Source of the DNA: Pectinatus sp.
GTDB taxonomy: Bacteria; Bacillota; Negativicutes; Selenomonadales; Selenomonadaceae
DNA: 20,378 nucleotides
Assembly (NCBI GenBank): GCA_020025075.1
Contig: JAHHSR010000025.1
Span: 1-20,378, forward strand
Direction of reading: 5' to 3'
Below the pieces are notes generated by a model. The model was not told the origin of the DNA, ran no database searches, and was given only the letters and a program-made list of their open reading frames with translations. A program made the translations under genes and the position numbers. Below are positions 15,364 through 20,378 of the stretch, piece by piece; the stretch's first letter is position 1; the number at the start of each line of letters is the position of its first letter.

Positions 15364-15396
15364 ATGTTGGGCACGCCTTTGGGCGTGCCCCCTCCT
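15364..15396 (-). promoter_or_regulatory. Hairpin inserted between the ribosome binding site and start codon
   Basis: On the minus strand AGGAGG (15396-15391) directly abuts a 9-bp hairpin GGGCACGCC-loop-GGCGTGCCC (15390-15369), then AACAT and the ATG. Linearly the Shine-Dalgarno is 27 bases from the start. If the stem folds, the effective spacing is 5 bases. No U-tract follows, so it is not an ordinary terminator. Confidence 0.55.
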
Positions 15397-15400
15397 TTTA

Positions 15401-17332
15401 TTATTTTGTCATTTTATATCTATATGCGCCGCATCCCAAAGGACGGGGTGCATCTTTTAGGAGCAATGCCAGCGCTTTTTCTTCATCTATCTTGCCGTCA
15501 ATTGCCTTACGGTAGGCATTAACTACTTCACCTGCATAAGAAGGCGTATAATCTTGCGCTTCAATGCAAAGCGACGCTGCGCCAGAAAGTGCTTTTAAAA
15601 ACGGCATAAAGCAAAAATCATGAGCAAAGAGGATGTGGTTTCTTCCGTATTGATTGCGACGGATAGAGTGTACCCCGCCTGCCGTGTCGACAAGGGCATA
15701 ATGCTTCATAAAATCTTGCGGCGCATCGTCTTGGCTCTTTCCCAGTTCCTGCTCGATATAATCAAAGTCACAAATCATCGCTTCCACTGCACCGTGTACG
15801 ATTATTTCCACAGGCAATTCAGTTTGCTCGATAAACTGTCTTACTTGATGATGCGGCATTTCAATCGAAGCGGTTACCTTGGAAATTCCCTGCTCTTTAA
15901 GAAGCTGCGCCGCCTCATGATTGTAAAGATTAAAGGAATATCCGGCATATAGCGGCAAGTCGGTCATTTTTTTGGCAAGGCGCAACAGGCCAATATTTTG
16001 TACCAAAAGGCCATCTGCACCAATCTGCGGCAGGGCGGCAAAAAGCTGTTCCATTTCCCCCAAAGCGCGGTAACGCGTAATGCGCGGCGTATTGATAAAT
16101 AATTTTGCGCCATATTCTTTGGTCAAGGAACGCGCCTTTTTAAACATTTCGATGCTCCACGGTGCCTGTGGCAAATAAATATCCCCGCCCGCATAAATTA
16201 AATCTGCGCCATTTTGGCAGGCCTTTTCCACCTGCTCTAAGGTAGCACAGCGCACGGCAAGCTGCGATTTTACATTTCCCTTATTTGTCACTTCTTCAAT
16301 CTTGGCATCAGAAAGGTCAGCTTCACTGATGGCATTGCTAAAAAAGCGCGGTTCACGTTCGCCACTCAGGCCAATATCGCGATACGTTGGATTCTTGATG
16401 GCAAAGCAGCTCGAAAAGTCGCGAACGCGATTTTTTTGCATCTTATCCCATTCGCTCTCGTCAATCGCATAGCCGCTCGGGTCAGCTAAATATCTGTCAA
16501 TTGCGCGCCGATAGGTGCTGACAATGCAGCTGATAAATTCGGCATCGCGCATTCTTCCCTCAATTTTGAAAGAATATACTCCCGACTGAATGAGCTCGGG
16601 CAAATGGCGATACATGCACATATCATCTAAGGCCAGTTTATAAGCCTGCGGACGCTTTTTGAGTTCTTCTTCATCACGAGCTTTATCCTCTTCTATAAAG
16701 CGATAGGGCCAGCGGCAAGATTTCATGCAGCGGCCACGATTGCTGCTATTGCCAAAGACAACGCCGGAATGAAAACATTGGCCACCTTCGGCTATGCACA
16801 TATCACCATGCACGAAATATTCAATTTCTATACCCGTCTGGGCGCGCAAGAGGCGAATCTGCTCTAAGGACATCTCGCGGCTGGCAACAACGCGCGTCAC
16901 GCCCAGTTCCTTAAATTTTTCAATCATCTGCACGCTGTGCGTATTCATCATGATTGAAGAATGGACAGTAAGGCCTAAGCCAAGGCGGTGAATGAGGTGC
17001 AGGACTGAAAAATCTTGGACGATAAGAGCATCAGGCTTTACCTTATCATCCAGAAAACGCAAATATTCTTCCAGTCGCGGCAGTTCTTCATCGCTGATGA
17101 GATTATTGAGGGTTATATAAAGGCACGCGCCATGCTCATGCACGTATTGCGCCGCCTTTATCAAGTCCTCATTGCTGAAATTAAAATCATCGCGAAACAT
17201 TCTCATATTAAAAGCCTTACCACCTAAATAAACGGCATCAGCGCCCGCTTCGATAGCAGCCGTCAACGTTTCCCATTTACCAGCCGGTGCCAGTAATTCT
17301 ACTGATTTACGGTTAAGCAACATATTCGTCAT
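15401..17332 (-). CDS. U32 peptidase-family protein (RlhA/UbiU-like)
   Basis: A 643-residue U32 family protein. The N-terminal TIM-barrel domain begins ELLAPAGKWETLTAAIEAGADAVYLGG. The family signature lies in CIAEGGQCFHSGVV and GNSSNRGRC. C179, C186 and C202, with C238 as a plausible fourth ligand, match the iron-sulfur cluster cysteines known in UbiU/RlhA/TrhP relatives. The C-terminal half repeats a barrel-like domain (VRCATLEQVEKACQNGADLIYAGG). Characterised members hydroxylate tRNA, rRNA or ubiquinone precursors using prephenate; older names call them collagenase-like proteases, and I would not infer proteolysis. TAGGAG lies 4 bases before ATG. Confidence 0.9.
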   Translation of the reverse strand: MTNMLLNRKSVELLAPAGKWETLTAAIEAGADAVYLGGKAFNMRMFRDDFNFSNEDLIKAAQYVHEHGACLYITLNNLISDEELPRLEEYLRFLDDKVKPDALIVQDFSVLHLIHRLGLGLTVHSSIMMNTHSVQMIEKFKELGVTRVVASREMSLEQIRLLRAQTGIEIEYFVHGDMCIAEGGQCFHSGVVFGNSSNRGRCMKSCRWPYRFIEEDKARDEEELKKRPQAYKLALDDMCMYRHLPELIQSGVYSFKIEGRMRDAEFISCIVSTYRRAIDRYLADPSGYAIDESEWDKMQKNRVRDFSSCFAIKNPTYRDIGLSGEREPRFFSNAISEADLSDAKIEEVTNKGNVKSQLAVRCATLEQVEKACQNGADLIYAGGDIYLPQAPWSIEMFKKARSLTKEYGAKLFINTPRITRYRALGEMEQLFAALPQIGADGLLVQNIGLLRLAKKMTDLPLYAGYSFNLYNHEAAQLLKEQGISKVTASIEMPHHQVRQFIEQTELPVEIIVHGAVEAMICDFDYIEQELGKSQDDAPQDFMKHYALVDTAGGVHSIRRNQYGRNHILFAHDFCFMPFLKALSGAASLCIEAQDYTPSYAGEVVNAYRKAIDGKIDEEKALALLLKDAPRPLGCGAYRYKMTK

Positions 17333-17365
17333 TCTACTCCTAACTAATAATTATCATATTTTTTA

Positions 17366-17374
17366 ATTATATCA
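17366..17374 (-). promoter_or_regulatory. Extended -10 promoter of the U32-aminotransferase pair
   Basis: TGATATAAT on the minus strand is a TGn extended -10 about 35 bases before the U32 start. The -35 region (TAGGAT at 17 bases) is weak. Confidence 0.45.
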
Positions 17375-17465
17375 TCATCCGGCAAATTATCCTACCCAAA
17401 AATAATTGCAATTATTGAAAGAAAAATAATTTAATATGTATTTATTTTTTTTATCTTTCAATAAA

Positions 17466-17735
17466 TTATTCTTTACTTATAAAATCTAATGTATTATACT
17501 CTTTATAGAAATATTTTTTATTTTTAGCAAAAACATTGTTAATTATTTTTATTTCTGATACACTATCTGCGAACCGTTTTACTGGAGCAAGCAGATAAAT
17601 TGATAAAATAATCAGCCAGACTAAAATAGCACAATTGCTATCTTTTATCCACAAAGATAGCAGACCTGCCGCAAGGCAGCGTGTTAATATTGCCCAATGA
17701 TAGCAATTTCTATACGGTTTTTCGTCATGGTCTTT
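17466..17735 (-). pseudogene. AgrB-like remnant
   Basis: An AT-rich minus-strand frame ending at 17466 reads NCYHWAILTRC followed by a hydrophobic segment CAILVWLIILSIYLLAPVKRF. AgrB peptidases, which process the quorum-sensing peptide precursor AgrD, have a catalytic His and Cys seven residues apart (H-x6-C) and a membrane helix ending in APV. Both are present here in the expected order. The first ~70 residues with the N-terminal helices and the last helices are missing. No start codon with a ribosome binding site exists, and upstream the frame runs into mdh antisense. I infer a decayed fragment; chance resemblance is possible because the segment is short. Confidence 0.35.
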
Positions 17736-17737
17736 GC

Positions 17738-17763
17738 TGTTATAAAGTGATGTTTTTACATCA
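17738..17763 (+). promoter_or_regulatory. mdh promoter with overlapping palindrome
   Basis: TGT followed by TATAAA (17741-17746) is an extended -10. At the expected transcription start lies an inverted repeat TGATGT-TTTT-ACATCA (17748-17763), a possible operator. It resembles the half-site style of Rex or CRP/FNR-type sites without matching either consensus. Confidence 0.4.
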
Positions 17764-17796
17764 TTATTTTTCCATATTTCAAGGAGGCTTTTTTCA

Positions 17797-18732
17797 ATGA
17801 AAGTTACTGTTATTGGCGGCGGCAATGTTGGTGCCACTACTGCAAATGTCATCGCACTCAAAAATTTTGCTGACAAAGTTGTGCTCGTCGACACAAAGGA
17901 AGGCGTTGCCACTGGTAAATGCCTTGACATGATGCAGACTGCAAAGTTGCTGCATATCGACACAAAATTAACCCCTTCGTGCAATGATTACAATAAGACA
18001 AAGGATTCCGACATCGTAGTCATTACCGCTGGCATGGCTCGTAAACCCGGCATGAGCCGTACTGACCTCATCGGCGTCAACTCCAAGATTGTCAAATCCG
18101 TTATGGACCAGGCACTCGAATATTCTCCGAACGCCATCTTCATTATCGTCTCCAATCCTGTTGACACGCTGACCTACCTCGCTTTGAAGGATAGCGGCCT
18201 GCCGCGCGAACGCGTTATCGGCATGAGCGGCTTGCTCGATGGCAGCCGTTTTGAATACTATTTGGCTGAAGAACTCGGTTGCCCAGTAGGTGACATCGAT
18301 GCTATGGTTATCGGTGCGCACGGCGACCTCATGGTTCCCCTTACCCGCATGGCTACCTTTAGAGGCGTACCTGTTTCCGAATACATCTCCAAGGAAAAAT
18401 TAGCTGAAATCGAACACGCTACCCAGGTCGGTGGCGGCACAATCACCAAGCATCTCGGCACCTCCGCCTGGTACGCTCCTGGCGCTGTTGTAGCAACGAT
18501 GGTTCAGGCCATTGCCCAAGATACCGGCAAGACGCTCTCTTGCATTGCTCTGCTTGATGGCGAATACGGCGAGCATGATGTCTGTGCAGGCGTTCCTGTC
18601 ACCCTTTGCAAAAAAGGCATCAAGAAAATTGTTGAATTGCCGCTCAACGAAAGTGAAAAAGCTCTTTTCCAAAAGAGCGTCGACAGTGCAAAAGAAACCA
18701 ATGCTAAATTGGCTGAAGCACTCAAAGCTTAA
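17797..18732 (+). CDS. mdh: Malate dehydrogenase (LDH-like, NAD-dependent)
   Basis: A 311-residue cytoplasmic enzyme interconverting malate and oxaloacetate. The Rossmann loop is GGGNVG (7-12), and D32 at the end of beta-2 favours NAD over NADP. R82 and R88 in ARKPGMSRTDL bind the substrate carboxylates; arginine at position 82, where lactate dehydrogenases have Gln, marks malate specificity. R151 and the catalytic His H175 (IGAHGD) are present, with D148 as relay. The start has AAGGAGG 9 bases upstream. It stands alone between its own promoter and a strong terminator. In anaerobes it serves the reductive branch towards fumarate and succinate or propionate; that role here is inferred. Confidence 0.95.
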   Translation: MKVTVIGGGNVGATTANVIALKNFADKVVLVDTKEGVATGKCLDMMQTAKLLHIDTKLTPSCNDYNKTKDSDIVVITAGMARKPGMSRTDLIGVNSKIVKSVMDQALEYSPNAIFIIVSNPVDTLTYLALKDSGLPRERVIGMSGLLDGSRFEYYLAEELGCPVGDIDAMVIGAHGDLMVPLTRMATFRGVPVSEYISKEKLAEIEHATQVGGGTITKHLGTSAWYAPGAVVATMVQAIAQDTGKTLSCIALLDGEYGEHDVCAGVPVTLCKKGIKKIVELPLNESEKALFQKSVDSAKETNAKLAEALKA

Positions 18733-18751
18733 TTGCAAAATAAGTTTTTTA

Positions 18752-18779
18752 GCCGCCTCTTTATGAGGCGGTTTTTTTT
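18752..18779 (+). terminator. Intrinsic terminator of mdh
   Basis: GCCGCCTC pairs with GAGGCGG(T) around TTTAT and is followed by eight T residues, 20 bases after the mdh stop. Confidence 0.9.
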
Positions 18780-18790
18780 CAAAAAAACAA

Positions 18791-19411
18791 ATAAAAAGCG
18801 GCCCTCCCATTTGAAAGACCGCTCCTAGATATAACTCAATACAAATAACCCTCTATTCACTTGTCCGTCTCATTCCTCCGCGTCAGGAATGATGACTTTA
18901 TTTTTTCCGCAGTCAACTGTCGGTTGTTTTTGGCATTTCTTCCACTACATAAACCAAGAATTTTGCAAGCAATGCCTTGCATGGGCTTGCCAAAAGCCCT
19001 CACCCATTCACCTTACCAGCAATGTCTCACTCTACAACGGAACTCCACTTCCTATACATTTGGCAAAAGCGAATCAAAAACTGCACTACTGCAACTAGGG
19101 GCCAGACTCACCCACAATTAACACCAATCACATTGAATTGCCAGCTCGGTATAGAAATCGTATCACATCCTTCCATGAAATCGCAATCAACTTGTGAACC
19201 CATGGCTGACACTCATTCTCGACAGACAAGGAAACAGTCTACCCCTTCTTCTGAGGCAAAGACCCCAAAAGAAGATACTTGCAAAGCTAAGACTGATACC
19301 TATGACCAAGTTTCAGCAACACCAACATCCTCGCGAGTTAATATCGGCTTGCTGCCAGACTTTCCGCAGCCTTCAAAAGCACTGCTACTTCATTAGGTTC
19401 CTCTTATCTCC
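18791..19411 (-). ncRNA. Candidate large structured noncoding RNA (~620 nt)
   Basis: A consensus promoter (19418-19446) and an intrinsic terminator (18797-18823) bracket about 620 bases without a credible gene on the transcribed strand. The RNA would contain many hairpins: GCUGC/GCAGC at 19351-19370; CAAUU plus CAAU against AUUG plus AAUUG with a 5-base bulge at 19115-19140; GGGCUU/AAGCCC at 18983-18999; GCAAG/CUUGC at 18965-18980; an 8-bp stem with 7-base loop at 18870-18892. The size is that of OLE or ROOL RNAs. OLE normally sits beside the gene for its partner membrane protein, which is absent, and I cannot match the sequence to ROOL. It is neither RNase P RNA nor tmRNA, whose conserved motifs I do not find. 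Confidence 0.65.
18797..18823 (-). terminator. Intrinsic terminator of the large RNA
   Basis: On the minus strand AGCGGUC pairs with GGCCGCU (one U-G pair), followed by UUUUUAUUUG. It lies back to back with the mdh terminator, so the two transcripts converge and end within about 50 bases. Confidence 0.85.
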
Positions 19412-19417
19412 AACTTC

Positions 19418-19446
19418 ATTATACCATTTAGATTAACAAATTGCAA
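19418..19446 (-). promoter_or_regulatory. Sigma-A promoter of the large RNA
   Basis: On the minus strand TTGCAA (19446-19441), a 17-base spacer and TATAAT (19423-19418). Its strength and spacing match the SRP RNA promoter in this window. Confidence 0.75.
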
Positions 19447-19495
19447 TAATGTAATAATATTTTTTATTATAATTTTTCTGAATAATCTTTATGAT

Positions 19496-19545
19496 GGGCA
19501 GTATGCCCTTCTTCCCAAAAGCAGCCGGCCATTGCTAAGGGGAAG
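19496..19545. repeat. Paired hairpins between dhaL and the large-RNA promoter
   Basis: GGGCA/TGCCC (19496-19508) stands next to a longer hairpin with CTTCCC/GGGAAG outer arms (19511-19545) and AGCA/TGCT inside. No T-run follows on either strand, so if they end dhaL transcription it is not by the standard intrinsic mechanism. Confidence 0.4.
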
Positions 19546-19555
19546 AGAGCATTTG

Positions 19556-20176
19556 TCAAATTTTCAAGAAATTAAACAACTCTCTGACCATAATCAAAGA
19601 AGACATCGCCCCTGGGTCTTCATGACCAATACTGCGCTCGCCTATATATACAGCTCGACCTTTTTTGGCCGCTATTGTCTTAGTATAATCCAGTCCTTCC
19701 TTGCCTCGCTTTACTGCCGCCTCAACACAGCGATACAGCGTCTTATCACCCGCATTTTCCGGCAAAAAAGTTTCATAGACAGGTACGAGGACATCGAGCA
19801 TGGTCTTTTCGCCTACATCTGAACGGCCGCGCCTTTTTATCGCCTTGACTGCTGCTCCGAGAACTTTTTCCACGCCTGTTACGTTAAATTTGGTATCATC
19901 GCTACAAGCCTTGGCCGCTGCCAAAAAAGCTGTCGCATATAAAGGACCTGAAGCCCCGCCAATTGTCTCCGAAAAGGTATTGCCAACGAGCTTAAAAATC
20001 TGCGCTGGCGTTTCTAAATCATCACTTTCTTCAAAAGCTTCCAGCATTGCATTAAAACCGCGCGCCATATTCGTACCATGATCGCCATCGCCGATGGCAT
20101 CCAAGCGGTCGAGCAAATCACGCTGCCTTATTACGCCATTGGCAATATATGCAATTGTATCTTTTAATCTTGACAA
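19556..20176 (-). CDS. dhaL: Dihydroxyacetone kinase ADP-binding subunit DhaL (solitary)
   Basis: A DhaL-type protein of 206 residues. The Mg-ADP-binding motif AIGDGDHGTNM (about 27-37) and SETIGGASGPLYAT are conserved, and the tail GRAVYIGERSIGHEDPGA includes the family's nucleotide-contacting region. In PTS-dependent systems DhaL hands phosphate to dihydroxyacetone bound on DhaK, with DhaM as donor. Here neither dhaK nor dhaM is adjacent: one side is the large RNA, the other an IS end. I choose the TTG at 20176, with GGAGG 7 bases upstream, over the ATG at 20218, which has no binding site. Promoter at about 20230-20260. Confidence 0.88.
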   Translation of the reverse strand: MSRLKDTIAYIANGVIRQRDLLDRLDAIGDGDHGTNMARGFNAMLEAFEESDDLETPAQIFKLVGNTFSETIGGASGPLYATAFLAAAKACSDDTKFNVTGVEKVLGAAVKAIKRRGRSDVGEKTMLDVLVPVYETFLPENAGDKTLYRCVEAAVKRGKEGLDYTKTIAAKKGRAVYIGERSIGHEDPGAMSSLIMVRELFNFLKI

Positions 20177-20225
20177 ACAAATTCCTCCAATATCATTCCA
20201 TGTTAATTCGCATAGCATAATACAT

Positions 20226-20256
20226 TATATTATATCATATCTTTTGTATTATGTTG
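20226..20256 (-). promoter_or_regulatory. Probable dhaL promoter
   Basis: On the minus strand TCAACA, about 17 bases and TATAAT, followed by a second overlapping TATAAT. The -35 is only about ten bases from the end of the IS-like sequence, so the insertion defines the upstream limit of this promoter. Confidence 0.5.
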
Positions 20257-20265
20257 ACATAATCC

Positions 20266-20378
20266 CCTGAATAAATTCGCGGGCTTCCAAAATACAATAG
20301 AACATCCCCCACTTATAGAAGTAGGGGATTCTTGAGAAGTTTGATACACGAACTAACGCCTGACAGGCATATCCCAAA
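20266..20378 (-). mobile_element. Right end of an IS200/IS605-type element with tnpB 3' tip (partial)
   Basis: A subterminal hairpin CCCC(C)ACTT/AAGT(A)GGGG lies at 20306-20327, followed on the minus strand by GGAAGCCCGCGAATTTATTCA, a terminal arrangement typical of IS200/IS605 right ends. Upstream on the minus strand a frame ends WDMPVRR at a TAG (20355-20353), which may be the last residues of a TnpB RNA-guided nuclease lying beyond the window. Family assignment is by pattern recognition of the right end; the transposase itself is not visible. Confidence 0.45.

Noticed and set aside
17797..17984. Extension of the minus-strand AgrB-like frame through mdh
   Set aside because: This part is antisense to the conserved NAD-binding domain of mdh; only the part outside mdh has AgrB-like features.
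19346..19372. GGAAAGUCUGG in the large RNA as the P4 region of RNase P RNA
   Set aside because: It only partly matches GAGGAAAGUCC, and the conserved 3' ACAGNRA element with its context was not found.
18977..19396. 139-codon plus-strand ORF in the mdh-dhaL spacer
   Set aside because: No ribosome binding site, no recognisable domain, and composition rich in Ser, Thr, Pro and Gln as in read-through of noncoding DNA. The promoter and terminator signals belong to the opposite strand.
1..20378. CRISPR arrays and tRNA genes
   Set aside because: No regularly spaced direct repeats and no tRNA cloverleaf or TTCGANNC-type arm were noticed on either strand by eye.

Overview
The window looks like a chromosomal segment from an anaerobic Firmicutes bacterium, most likely a Negativicute (inference). 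It carries the dnaX-ybaB-recR-bofA gene order next to a small SRP RNA, a comF-recD2 pair, an A-type flavodiiron protein, a lactate-dehydrogenase-like malate dehydrogenase, and promoters of the TTGNNN-17-TATAAT type. Several genes start with TTG.

Layout. 1-458: probable right end of an IS200/IS605-type element, then a gene-free stretch with a strong leftward promoter and two stable hairpins. 459-6585, minus strand: comF, recD2, an ABC-F ATPase and an LCP-family cell-wall enzyme; the LCP gene is preceded by a 16-codon leader ORF. 6586-6946: divergent promoter region. 6947-9108, plus strand: a Cof-type HAD phosphatase overlapping a secreted SGNH hydrolase. 9177-10343: flavodiiron protein with its own promoter. 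10346-10397: a two-sided terminator. 10396-14041, minus strand: bofA, recR, ybaB, dnaX and the SRP RNA. 14074-17332, minus strand: a class-III aminotransferase and a U32 peptidase-family protein. 17333-17796: AT-rich spacer with an apparent agrB remnant and the mdh promoter. 17797-18732, plus strand: mdh. 18791-19411, minus strand: no convincing gene, but a full promoter and terminator bracket about 620 nt of hairpin-rich sequence. 19556-20176, minus strand: a dhaL with no dhaK beside it. 20266-20378: right end of a second IS200/IS605-type element.

Two observations stand out. First, dnaX is split by a 398-nt insertion with the sequence and folding marks of a group I self-splicing intron. It has a P1 with a U-G pair at the 5' splice site, a GAAA-capped P2, P/Q/R/S core elements, P3, P4, P7 and P8 pairings, and a terminal G. 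Removing it restores an unbroken 566-residue gamma/tau subunit; retaining it places a stop codon directly after the 5' exon. Second, the mdh-dhaL spacer appears to encode a large structured noncoding RNA, in the size range of the OLE and ROOL classes, which I cannot assign to a known family.

The genes are mostly housekeeping: replication and repair (dnaX, ybaB, recR, recD2), translation and protein export (ABC-F, SRP RNA), cell envelope (LCP, SGNH), oxygen defence (flavodiiron protein) and central metabolism (mdh, dhaL, aminotransferase).
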